46,512 bases of DNA from PALSA-1180 sp964624625 (GTDB lineage Bacteria; Oederibacteriota; Muellerivitia; Muellerivitales; Muellerivitaceae). The notes under the pieces are model-generated. The model saw only the letters and a program-made list of their open reading frames with translations, was not told the origin of the DNA and did no database searches. Below are positions 1 to 7,006 of this stretch, in pieces. The stretch is from positions 1-46,512 of the forward strand of contig CAZUXW010000018.1 in NCBI GenBank assembly GCA_964624625.1. Reading direction: 5' to 3'. Made by a program: the position numbers and the translations under genes. The number at the start of each line of letters is the position of its first letter. Position 1 is the stretch's first letter.

Positions 1-19
1 GAACCTTCCCTTTGAATGT

Positions 20-107
20 CCTTTTGGGTATACTCACGCCTCCCAAAAGGCAGCTGGTGGCTCTTTCGCTGATAGCTGTTGGCTTCGGGATAAAAAACTA
101 ACAGCTA
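20..107. repeat. Two intergenic inverted repeats upstream of typA
   Basis: Two perfect stem-loops lie head to tail. CCTTTTGGG (20-28) pairs with CCCAAAAGG (42-50) across a 13-nt loop. TAGCTGTT (73-80) pairs with AACAGCTA (100-107) across a 19-nt loop. Neither is followed by a T-run, so they do not look like classical intrinsic terminators. The AGCTGATAGCTGTT-type wording resembles dispersed intergenic palindromes. They may act on the typA leader or on the end of a gene lying left of the window. Confidence 0.45.
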
Positions 108-146
108 ATGGCCAAAAGCTTTCCGCTGATTTTAAAGAGGTTTGGA

Positions 147-2018
147 ATGACGATTCGTAAAGACTTAAGAAACATCGCTATCATCGCCCATGTCGACCAT
201 GGCAAAACCACCCTCGTGGACGCCCTCTTCCGCCAATCCGGCGTGTTCCGCGCCAACGAGCATATGGAAGAACGCGTCATGGATTCCAACGACCTGGAAA
301 AGGAACGCGGCATCACGATATTTTCCAAGAACGCCTCGGTCGTTTGGAACGGCACCCGGATCAACATTGTCGATACCCCCGGCCACGCCGATTTCGGCGG
401 GGAAGTGGAGCGCATCCTGTCCATGGTGGATGGAGTCCTCCTCCTGGTGGACGCCGCCGAAGGCCCCCTGCCCCAGACCAAGTTCGTCCTGCGCAAAAGC
501 CTCGAGCAAAATCTTGACGCGATCGTGGTCATCAACAAGATCGACCGCAAGGACGCCCGTCCCCAGGAAGTGGTGGACGCGGTGCTGGACCTTTTCATCG
601 CCCTGGGCGCCAATGAGCACCAGATCGGCTATCCGGTGGTCTACGCGATCGCCCGGGAGGGAAAGGCGACGCTTTCGCTCGATACGCCTGGAGTGGATTT
701 AAAGCCGCTTTTTGAGACCATTGTGAACCATTTCAAGCCGGTGGATGTCGATACGGAAGCCCCCTTTCAAATGCTGGTGACCACGACTTCCTATAACGAG
801 TACCTGGGCCGCATGGCCGTGGGCCGCATCAAGAGGGGAAGCATCAAGCTGAACGATCCCATTACCCTCATCAAGCTCGACGGCCGCAAGGTGAACAGCA
901 ACGCCACCAAGCTTTTTACCTATAACGGCATCAAGCAAGTGGAGTGCCCGGAAGCTGTCGCCGGCGATATTATCCTGCTGGCCGGTTTGGAAGACGTTCA
1001 AATCGGCGAGACGGTGGCTTCTGTTTCGGCGCCGGAAGCCCTGCCCGCCATCGCCATCGACGAACCCACCATGTCCATGGTTTTTTCCGTCAACAACAGC
1101 CCCTTTGCCGGCAAGGAAGGGAAGTTCGTGACCTCTCGTCATCTGCGTGACCGAGTGTATAAGGAAGCGGAAGCCAATCCGACCTTGAAGATCAGCGACA
1201 CGGATAGTCCGGACGCCTACAAGGTGGCTGGCCGCGGCGAATTGCATTTGGGCATCCTGATCGAGACCATGCGCCGCGAGGGTTATGAGTTCCAGGTTTC
1301 CCGGCCCCAGGTTATTTTTAAGCTGGTGGATGGAAAACTTGAGGAACCCTACGAGAACCTCATCGTGGACGTCCCCAATAATTGCGTGGGAATCGCCATG
1401 GAAAAATTGGGGGCCCGAAAAGGCGAGATGAAGAATATGACGCCCCTGTCCGAGGTGACCACCCGCATCGAGTTTTTGATTCCCTCGCGCTGCCTATTGG
1501 GCTTTCGGACCGAATTTATGACCGATACCAAGGGTGAAGGCGTTCTGCATCATGTTTTCGCCGGGTACGGCGAGTACAAGGGCGATATCGGCGGAAGAAG
1601 CAGGGGGGTGCTGGTGGCCTTTGAGGCGGGCGTGACAGCCGCTTACGGCATGTTCCAGTTGGCCGACCGGGGAAAGTTCTTTATCAATCCCAGGTTGGAA
1701 GTATATGAGGGGATGATCGTGGGCGAGCATACCCGCGAGAACGATATCGCGGTCAATCCCTGCAAGACCAAGCACTTGAGCAATATGAGGAGCAAGTCCT
1801 CCGATGAGGCCCTGACCATGGAGCCTCCCACCATCTTTTCATTGGAGCAATGCCTGGAGTACATCCAGGACGACGAGCTTTTGGAAGTGACTCCGCAGAA
1901 CCTGCGCATGCGCAAGAAGATCCTTAATAACAACGAGCGGATGAAGGCCGAAAAACAGACGGCCAAAAGCTCGACCAAGCAAATGATGGAACAGATGTCC
2001 TCCAACCCCAGGGCGTAA
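147..2018 (+). CDS. typA: Ribosome-associated GTPase TypA/BipA
   Basis: This is a translational GTPase of the TypA/BipA family, which binds the ribosome and assists 50S assembly and adaptation to stress. Translation from 147 gives 623 residues, slightly longer than the usual 600-615. The G1 motif AHVDHGKTT is at residues 14-22, followed by the RGITIFSK switch I, DTPGHADFGGEVER (G3) and NKIDR (G4). After the G domain come EF-G-like beta-barrel and alpha/beta domains and the TypA-specific C-terminal part (GRSRGVLVAFEAG, MIVGEH, NPCKTKHLSNMRS). An upstream in-frame ATG exists at 108, but only the ATG at 147 has a good Shine-Dalgarno (AAAGAGG, 134-140) at the right distance, and residue 1 there matches the family N-terminus. 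The last 20 or so residues are a Lys/Ser/Met-rich tail. The family assignment is very secure. Confidence 0.97.
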   Translation: MTIRKDLRNIAIIAHVDHGKTTLVDALFRQSGVFRANEHMEERVMDSNDLEKERGITIFSKNASVVWNGTRINIVDTPGHADFGGEVERILSMVDGVLLLVDAAEGPLPQTKFVLRKSLEQNLDAIVVINKIDRKDARPQEVVDAVLDLFIALGANEHQIGYPVVYAIAREGKATLSLDTPGVDLKPLFETIVNHFKPVDVDTEAPFQMLVTTTSYNEYLGRMAVGRIKRGSIKLNDPITLIKLDGRKVNSNATKLFTYNGIKQVECPEAVAGDIILLAGLEDVQIGETVASVSAPEALPAIAIDEPTMSMVFSVNNSPFAGKEGKFVTSRHLRDRVYKEAEANPTLKISDTDSPDAYKVAGRGELHLGILIETMRREGYEFQVSRPQVIFKLVDGKLEEPYENLIVDVPNNCVGIAMEKLGARKGEMKNMTPLSEVTTRIEFLIPSRCLLGFRTEFMTDTKGEGVLHHVFAGYGEYKGDIGGRSRGVLVAFEAGVTAAYGMFQLADRGKFFINPRLEVYEGMIVGEHTRENDIAVNPCKTKHLSNMRSKSSDEALTMEPPTIFSLEQCLEYIQDDELLEVTPQNLRMRKKILNNNERMKAEKQTAKSSTKQMMEQMSSNPRA

Positions 2019-2025
2019 AAAATAA

Positions 2026-2116
2026 ACCACAGAGCCACAGGTAAGATTTAAAAGATAAATCAAATAAGGAGGGCTTTGCCTAACGGTGCCTCCGTGGTTG
2101 CGAAGCAACCTGTGGT
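2026..2116. repeat. CCACAG-type palindromic intergenic repeat
   Basis: ACCACAG (2026-2032) is the exact inverse of CTGTGGT (2110-2116). Nested in the right arm is a perfect hairpin, GGTTGC-GAA-GCAACC (2096-2110). The left arm reads ACCACAGAGCCACAGG and the right arm contains CCTCCGTGG, so the element looks like a degenerate CACAGAG...CTCTGTG dispersed repeat. It lies just after typA and could also end its transcript, although there is no T-run. Compare the better-preserved element at 13148-13232. Confidence 0.5.
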
Positions 2117-2153
2117 GAATGGGTGTGTTGTTTCTTTTCCATCTTTCAGGGTT

Positions 2154-2159
2154 TACAAT
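2154..2159 (+). promoter_or_regulatory. Putative leaderless -10 box TACAAT
   Basis: TACAAT ends exactly 6 nt before the ATG at 2166, placing the expected transcription start at or next to the A of the ATG. No Shine-Dalgarno is visible and no convincing -35 was found. The same geometry recurs before 16507, 27750(-), 27884, 37954(-) and 45794(-), which raises the credibility of each case. Confidence 0.45.
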
Positions 2160-2165
2160 AAGTCC

Positions 2166-2657
2166 ATGATTACTCGTGTTTTCTCCTCCTTTCTCCTTTT
2201 GGCGGCCCTAGGGCTGTCCACTCCCACCTCAACTTTGGCTGTGCCATCCACGGAAGAATTGGCCCAACAGGGGGACGATTCGGAAATTCAAGGGGGATTC
2301 GCCCAGCCCTACGAGTATGAAAGGAAGGCCTATGGTTACGACCCGGAAGGCGTGGATTATAAGGAAAACCAAGCCGAGGATTTCCAGGTTGTTTTTATTT
2401 CCGCGACCCCCTTCAGCGCCCTCTTCAGTTTTGGGGTAACCGGATTAGTTTCCTTATTGAGCAATAACAGCTTCGGGGTGGGCGGCGATTATTTTCTGCC
2501 TTTTTTGGCCGGAACCTTAGCCGGTTCCACCACGGTCGCCTGTATCTCGGTTTTAACGAATCAATACCCCCCTCCCCCCTCAAAATCCATCACGGAAAAC
2601 CAAGAATCGCCTGAATGGTTCGCGTTCAATCTTCCCTTAATTAAGGCAAATTTTTAA
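2166..2657 (+). CDS. Secreted or membrane-anchored hypothetical protein
   Basis: A 163-residue protein not recognised as any family. The N-terminus (MITRVFSSFLLLAALGLS, then TLAVPSTEE) is a clear signal peptide. Next comes an acidic, Tyr- and Glu-rich stretch (about residues 30-75, ending in YKENQAEDFQ). Two hydrophobic segments follow, VVFISATPFSALFSFGVTGL and FLPFLAGTLAGSTTVACISV, which could be membrane helices, and the tail contains PPPPS. The ATG at 2166 is preferred over a more upstream in-frame start (2076) because the signal peptide begins there and a TACAAT box lies 6 nt upstream. The longer version would run through the palindromic repeat. Function unknown; probably an envelope protein. 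Confidence 0.6.
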   Translation: MITRVFSSFLLLAALGLSTPTSTLAVPSTEELAQQGDDSEIQGGFAQPYEYERKAYGYDPEGVDYKENQAEDFQVVFISATPFSALFSFGVTGLVSLLSNNSFGVGGDYFLPFLAGTLAGSTTVACISVLTNQYPPPPSKSITENQESPEWFAFNLPLIKANF

Positions 2658-2665
2658 CGCCTCAA

Positions 2666-2683
2666 CCCCTTCCAAGGAAGGGG
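2666..2683. terminator. Perfect hairpin after the 2166 gene
   Basis: CCCCTTCC (2666-2673) and GGAAGGGG (2676-2683) form an 8-bp perfect stem with an effective loop of about 4 nt. It starts 9 nt after the stop at 2657. No T-run follows, so it could be a weak or Rho-assisted terminator or an mRNA-stabilising end. Confidence 0.35.
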
Positions 2684-2795
2684 CTTGCCGCCCGAACCCA
2701 TGCCGTGAAAAGATTATTTTTCCTGCCTCAAAGGCAATCATCGGGTTAAAATAAAGGCCGCTCAAAAGCCCATTATTCAATTAAGGAGTTTCGCG

Positions 2796-3752
2796 ATGGT
2801 GAAACGATTTTCGGCGTTCATCCTTTTTTCCCTTTCAACCGGTCTAGTTCACGCCCAGGACATGCCGCCCCTTCCGCCTTTACCGGATCAAACCGTTTCG
2901 GCAGGGGGCACAGCCTCCGTTTCCGCCTCGCCCGCCTTGCCGCCACTTCCGGCTGCCTCCGCGGCCTCGGGTTCTCCCGCCTTGCCCCCGCTTCCGGAGT
3001 CATCGTCCTCCTCCAGCCCCGCTTCCCCGGCCCTTCCACCTTTGCCGGCGTCCCCCGCGAATAACACCAGCTCTCCGGCTTTGCCTCCCTTGCCCGCGAC
3101 GAACGCGCCTGCTTCCAATGCCGCTCCCGCGATGCCGCCCCTTCCGGGCCAGCCGGACGCCGCGGCCCAACCAGCCGTATCCGCGCCGGCCGATCAGGCC
3201 CAATCCTCCGCGACGGCGGAAACTCTCTCGCCGGCTTCTCCCGCCGAAACGAAGCCGACGGCGAAAAAAGCCAGGTCGGAAAGGCCCTGGGAAGCCACCA
3301 AGTGGCGTCCCAACGTGATATTTGGCGGATGGGTCACGCCCAAGGGCGGAAATGAATCCTCGCGTCTGGCTTGGACTTCCCAGCAAGTTTTGAACGCCCT
3401 TTGTTTTAAGGGTTATAAAGTGGTTAAGGAAGACGGAAAATACGACGGACAGGCCGACGCGGGGGGCCGTCAATGGCGCGAGTTCACCTTTAGCGTCCCC
3501 AAATCCAAATTACAGGTCCAGGTTTACGCCAAACAAACCGGGAAAAAGATCTGGCTGAGGGTGGGTCCTTCGGAGCCGCCGGCCTTTGCCGAAGCCGAGA
3601 ACTCCATCGCCCATGTCCAGAAAATGCGGGACGCGGACATGAAGGCCCTTCACTTGATCCAACGGAAATTCGGACGCCGCCTTTCGGCCCACCGGATCGT
3701 CCGTTCCTGGGAAGCGCCCTACAGCTTCAATAAAGAAACGGTTGTGGAGTAG
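2796..3752 (+). CDS. Secreted protein with PPLP repeats and unknown C-terminal domain
   Basis: A 318-residue exported protein. Residues 1-20 form a signal peptide, with likely cleavage in GLVHA|QD. Residues 23-120 are a low-complexity Pro/Ala/Ser linker with six PPLP cores at 27-30, 49-52, 64-67, 81-84, 97-100 and 114-117, spaced 15-22 residues. A further disordered stretch reaches to about 160. The C-terminal 150 residues look folded, with basic and aromatic motifs such as KWRPNVIFGGWVTP, NALCFKGYKVV, KKIWLRVG and RRLSAHRIVRSWEAPY. I do not recognise that domain. AAGGAG at 2783-2788 is a strong ribosome site for the ATG at 2796. The linker probably spans periplasm or cell wall to hold the folded domain away from an anchor point. 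Real gene, function unknown. Confidence 0.8.
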   Translation: MVKRFSAFILFSLSTGLVHAQDMPPLPPLPDQTVSAGGTASVSASPALPPLPAASAASGSPALPPLPESSSSSSPASPALPPLPASPANNTSSPALPPLPATNAPASNAAPAMPPLPGQPDAAAQPAVSAPADQAQSSATAETLSPASPAETKPTAKKARSERPWEATKWRPNVIFGGWVTPKGGNESSRLAWTSQQVLNALCFKGYKVVKEDGKYDGQADAGGRQWREFTFSVPKSKLQVQVYAKQTGKKIWLRVGPSEPPAFAEAENSIAHVQKMRDADMKALHLIQRKFGRRLSAHRIVRSWEAPYSFNKETVVE

Positions 3753-3775
3753 AACAGGGAAAAGCGCGGACCGGC

Positions 3776-3934
3776 ATGCTTCAACACAAGATTTCTTATT
3801 TTTTTTTCGGAGTGGGTTTCGCTGGTTTGTTCCTGGCCTTAATTCGAACCTACTATTTATTTTGGAAGCTCAAGAAGGAAAGAGACTTTAAGGGGCGAAG
3901 GGGCGGCAAGTCCGGCTCTCCGACCCAGGGATAA
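3776..3934 (+). CDS. 52-aa single-span membrane peptide
   Basis: A short gene of 52 codons reading MLQHKISYFFFGVGFAGLFL and then ALIRTYYLFWKLKKERDFKG, with a Gly/Ser/Arg tail. One hydrophobic helix (about residues 7-29) is followed by a strongly basic segment (KLKKER, GRRGGK), which predicts an N-out, C-in or peripheral arrangement by the positive-inside rule. It lies in the 192-nt space between the PPLP-repeat gene and the cNMP-like gene. Its TAA stop (3932-3934) overlaps the AAGGAG ribosome site of the next gene, typical of translational coupling. Its own ribosome site is weak, so expression may depend on the upstream gene. No family recognised. Confidence 0.5.
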   Translation: MLQHKISYFFFGVGFAGLFLALIRTYYLFWKLKKERDFKGRRGGKSGSPTQG

Positions 3935-3944
3935 GGAGCAACCG

Positions 3945-4418
3945 ATGTCCACGAGACGGGAAGCCGCGACGGCGGATTTTTTGAGGGAAGTCAGCCTTTT
4001 TGACGGAATGCAGGATAAGACCTTAAGTCAAATCTTCAAGCTTGGGAGCGTCAAGAACTTCAAGTCGGGGGATATGATCATCCAGGAAGGCCAGGACGGG
4101 GGAAACCTCCATATCATGATCAATGGCAGGGCCGAGGTCTCCAAATCCGGTAAGGCGCCGGGCGAGAAAAAATACCTGGCGGATTTAAACCGCGGGTCCA
4201 TTTTCGGGGAAATGAGCGTTTTCGATGACGCGCCCTATTCGGCCAACGTGAAGGCAAGGGAGGATTGTTCGGTTCATGTCATCAAGGGCGAGGACTTCAA
4301 GAAGTTCCTCAAGAAGAATCCCGAGGTGGCCTATGAGGTGTTTTGCACCTTAATCAGCCTTATTTCCAGCCGCCTGCGCCGTACCAACCTGGCTTTTTCA
4401 CTTTTGGAATTCAACTAG
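3945..4418 (+). CDS. Stand-alone cyclic-nucleotide-binding-like domain protein
   Basis: A 157-residue protein consisting essentially of one CRP/PKA-type cyclic-nucleotide-binding beta-barrel, with no helix-turn-helix, so it is not a complete CRP-type regulator. The fold shows in FLREVSLFDGM, FKSGDMIIQEGQDGGNLHIM and the phosphate-binding cassette GSIFGEMSVFDDAPYSANV (around residues 85-105). The cassette keeps the conserved Gly-Glu, but the Arg that binds the cyclic phosphate is Tyr (PYSA in place of PRSA), so it may bind something else or nothing. The C-terminal helix is ISSRLRRTNLAFSLLEFN. The ribosome site AAGGAG overlaps the stop codon of the 52-aa gene. It may act as a protein-interaction or sensor subunit. 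Confidence 0.88.
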   Translation: MSTRREAATADFLREVSLFDGMQDKTLSQIFKLGSVKNFKSGDMIIQEGQDGGNLHIMINGRAEVSKSGKAPGEKKYLADLNRGSIFGEMSVFDDAPYSANVKAREDCSVHVIKGEDFKKFLKKNPEVAYEVFCTLISLISSRLRRTNLAFSLLEFN

Positions 4419-4440
4419 AACCAGTTTCGAAGCCTTCCGG

Positions 4441-4458
4441 GGCCGGTCAACACCGGCC
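4441..4458. terminator. Perfect GC hairpin before the leader-peptide/GT-C unit
   Basis: GGCCGGT (4441-4447) and ACCGGCC (4452-4458) form a 7-bp perfect stem with a CAAC tetraloop. It starts 23 nt after the stop of the cNMP-like gene and 24 nt before the 27-aa leader. There is no T-run, so it may be either a terminator or part of a regulatory leader together with the small peptide. Confidence 0.35.
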
Positions 4459-4481
4459 TCCTCCAACGGCACGAGAGGGAA

Positions 4482-4565
4482 ATGGTTCTGATGTTTAACA
4501 AGCGGAATAATCGATTCCCCAAGATTAATCGCGCCTTTCGATTTAAATACGGAAAACCAACGTGA
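4482..4565 (+). CDS. 27-aa basic leader peptide coupled to the GT-C gene
   Basis: A 27-codon reading frame, MVLMFNKRNNRFPKINRAFR followed by FKYGKPT, very rich in Lys and Arg. GAGAGGGA (4473-4480) is a ribosome site, somewhat close to the first ATG and 10 nt from the second in-frame ATG at 4491. Its TGA (4563-4565) overlaps the GTG start (4562-4564) of the 727-residue membrane protein in a GTGA arrangement. That overlap both supports the GTG as the true start and suggests translational coupling or an attenuation-type leader. No homology recognised; it could be chance. Confidence 0.4.
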   Translation: MVLMFNKRNNRFPKINRAFRFKYGKPT

Positions 4566-6745
4566 AGAAGATCATGCCCCCGTCCGAGTCCCGGCTATCC
4601 TCTTCAGGGTCCAAGAGCGCGGCCCGAACCCATTGGGTTTGTTTTTTTCTCATCTTCACGGCCAGCTGTTTAATCTCCTATTCATCCTTGTCCCTGGCGG
4701 CGAAAGTATGGATTGGGTTGTTGGGGGTGGTTTTGCCGTTTGTTTATTTATTGGCGGCGGCGGTGAAGGGGAACGATGGCCAGGATAGTCCGGTTTACGG
4801 CCGTGAAATTTTCCGGGAACCGCCCTTCCTGTTTTTGGTTTTTTTGGTGTTTTTGGCGGCGGGAATCAGGCTTTATGGTTTGACGACGCTTTCGGTCTGG
4901 CCCCTGATGGATGACGGGATTCATGGTTTTTTGGCCATGGAATTGTTCGAGCGTTGGCATTGGCGTCTTTTTTCCTATTGCACCCAGATGCCACCGCTTT
5001 ATCTCTGGATGCTGGCGGGAGTATTCAGGATTTTCGGCCCCTCCCTGCTTTCCCTATGGCTTCTTCCGGCCCTTCTCTCTTTTGTTACAGCGGTCCTAGG
5101 TTACGCTTTGGTCCGGGCTTATTTCCCAAAATCCTTTTCCTTTGTTTTCGGTTGCCTCCTGGGGTTTGGTTTTTGGATGCTTTTCATCGGACGGCTTTCA
5201 CAACCGGCGGTTTTGCTGGCGCCATGGACCATCTTGGTACTGGCTCAACTGGGAAACTTTTGGCGGGCAGTCCCTGAAAAGAAAGTCAAGGCGGCGCTTA
5301 TCCTGGGATTGGCGACCGGGACGGGTTTCTATACTTACCTTCCCTGGGCTGCGGTCGCGCTTTTTACCGGGTTGGTGGTGGTGGGGAAGAGCTGGAAGGA
5401 AAAAGGGGGTGTGAAATATTCTTTCGTGTTTTTTGGGACAATCCTTATTTGCGTCATGCCATTATTAGAAGCCATGGTTCAAAACGGGTACGGCGGTTAC
5501 TTGAGAACCCATAACCCTTTCCTCCAGCCCGATGGCTTGGCGATATTCCTTCTGGCTCCCTTCCGCTACCTCAAGGCTGTTTTTTGGGGGACCCCCGGTT
5601 GGTTTTATACCTCCAATTGGGGCGGACTGCTTAACCCTTTTTGGGGGTCCTTGTTTTGGCTGGGGTGGGCGGAGCTTTTCCGCAAAACTTCCAGGACGCC
5701 GGCTATTTTGGTGACATTGGCCCTGTTCATTTTCTCCTTGCCGGGGATATTAACGTCGACGGTCGATCCCTTTCGTGTCCTGCCATGGATGCCGGTCATG
5801 TTTTTTTGTTCGGTGGTTGGTTTTCAAACCTTGATCGAAACCCTGGCCACCCGTTTTAGGACGGCACTGGTCATCCTGCTGCTGAGCGCCTCTTCGGCGG
5901 TAGATATTTACCATCTATTAGGTCCCTACCACCGCCAGTGGTCGGGTCCGGTTGGGACTTGGGGCGTTTTCCTCAAGTCATTGGAATACTCCAGGGCTTT
6001 TCCCATTCTGGACGAAATTCGGCGGAGTGAGGGACCAGGGACCATCTTCACGGACTTTCAGCCGAACCTAACCGATCAAAGCCTAACCGTCGCGGTTTAT
6101 CCTTTTAACACGGCCCAGAACCGCCGGCTGGACCCAAGCAACGCAAGTTGGGCGGCTTTTTTGTGCAACGTGAATTTCCAGCCTTTTTTGAAAAGACGTT
6201 TCCCGGCGGGACGATGGATTCGGTTAACCGATGAAGGCGCCGAGGCGGACGGCGGATTGATGTTGGCGGTCATTCCAGTGACGGAGGCTAATCGGGAGGT
6301 TTGGCTGCGATGGACCCTGGCCCACCAAGCCATGAACTCCGTGGTTTCCGAGCTCATGCGGAGGCCGGAAGGCGGAACCTATGAAAAGGTCCGTGAAAAA
6401 CTATGGTCGGTTTATCCTTTGTTCAAGGGAGATCCATTTTTGGAGTCTTGCTTTTGGTTTGATATTTATAATTACTTCAACAGCGACAGCGCTTACGGAA
6501 ACCGGCTCAGGATTGAGAATTTTCAAGGGGCTTACCAGGCCCTGGCCCTTGCGCTGAAAAATGGGTATCCCGCGGCGAACCTTTACAATGAAATGGGCGG
6601 CATGGAAGTGATCCTCAAAAATTATTCACGAGCCAAGCTGTTTTTTGAAAAGGCAAAGCAAAGCCCCCTCAATGTGACGCCGGCTGGGGATAATTTGAGG
6701 GCCCTTGAGTCACTTGAGAGAAAAGAATCGGCCCGAAAACCCTAA
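4562..6745 (+). CDS. GT-C-like membrane glycosyltransferase, PMT/ArnT type (paralogue 1)
   Basis: A 727-residue polytopic membrane protein with ten or more hydrophobic segments in the first 440 residues. It resembles the PMT/ArnT class of GT-C enzymes, which move a sugar from a polyprenyl phosphate to an acceptor on the outer face of the cytoplasmic membrane. The key sign is SVWPLMDDG, with the acidic pair D117-D118 in the first extracytoplasmic loop, followed by MPPLYLWM. FYTYLPW and NPFWGSLFW are other shared marks. Residues 470-600 form a soluble domain (GPGTIFTDFQPN, YPFNTAQN, FQPFLKRRFP, GGLMLAVIP), and the end carries one TPR-like pair (YPAANLYNEMGGMEV). Paralogues are at 23553, 25654(-) and 27884. 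The start is GTG, coupled to the upstream leader; an ATG at 4574 is an alternative. Substrate unknown. Confidence 0.75.
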   Translation: MKKIMPPSESRLSSSGSKSAARTHWVCFFLIFTASCLISYSSLSLAAKVWIGLLGVVLPFVYLLAAAVKGNDGQDSPVYGREIFREPPFLFLVFLVFLAAGIRLYGLTTLSVWPLMDDGIHGFLAMELFERWHWRLFSYCTQMPPLYLWMLAGVFRIFGPSLLSLWLLPALLSFVTAVLGYALVRAYFPKSFSFVFGCLLGFGFWMLFIGRLSQPAVLLAPWTILVLAQLGNFWRAVPEKKVKAALILGLATGTGFYTYLPWAAVALFTGLVVVGKSWKEKGGVKYSFVFFGTILICVMPLLEAMVQNGYGGYLRTHNPFLQPDGLAIFLLAPFRYLKAVFWGTPGWFYTSNWGGLLNPFWGSLFWLGWAELFRKTSRTPAILVTLALFIFSLPGILTSTVDPFRVLPWMPVMFFCSVVGFQTLIETLATRFRTALVILLLSASSAVDIYHLLGPYHRQWSGPVGTWGVFLKSLEYSRAFPILDEIRRSEGPGTIFTDFQPNLTDQSLTVAVYPFNTAQNRRLDPSNASWAAFLCNVNFQPFLKRRFPAGRWIRLTDEGAEADGGLMLAVIPVTEANREVWLRWTLAHQAMNSVVSELMRRPEGGTYEKVREKLWSVYPLFKGDPFLESCFWFDIYNYFNSDSAYGNRLRIENFQGAYQALALALKNGYPAANLYNEMGGMEVILKNYSRAKLFFEKAKQSPLNVTPAGDNLRALESLERKESARKP

Positions 6746-6869
6746 TCATTGAAAAAGAAGACAACGGTTGGATTTCGTTTTAATCGAATCTTTCGCCCTC
6801 TTGAAAAGGGGAGGGGCGTCCCACTGATTTTGTCCTGGAATAGGACCCTAGCGTTTTGGTCCAGGAAAG

Positions 6870-6883
6870 GGGATAAATATCCC
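6870..6883. promoter_or_regulatory. Palindrome GGGATAAATATCCC upstream of smc
   Basis: GGGATA-AA-TATCCC is a perfect 14-bp palindrome 123 nt before the smc start and 23 nt before a possible promoter. The size and symmetry suit a repressor or activator site. No regulator gene is adjacent and no second copy was noticed. Confidence 0.25.
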
Positions 6884-6905
6884 ATATTTGGTAGGTGGAA
6901 AGCAC

Positions 6906-6934
6906 TTGCACACGACCCCTGGTAATGATAAAGT
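6906..6934 (+). promoter_or_regulatory. Possible sigma70-type promoter for smc
   Basis: TTGCAC (6906-6911) and TAAAGT (6929-6934) are separated by 17 nt, about 70 nt before the smc start. This is a reasonable but not strong match. The 261-nt region 6746-7006 otherwise holds an imperfect TCCTGG...CCAGGA inverted repeat (6833-6866) and the palindrome at 6870-6883. Confidence 0.3.
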
Positions 6935-7006
6935 CTCCCTGAAAAAGGCCATTTCCACACACTTCCCACACCTCTCCGGCTTTCAATCTCGTTTTCGGAG
7001 ACACGT

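Noticed and set aside
108..146. Upstream in-frame ATG as the typA start
   Set aside because: The 13 extra residues are not part of TypA, overlap an intergenic hairpin arm region and lack a ribosome site. The ATG at 147 has AAAGAGG at proper spacing.
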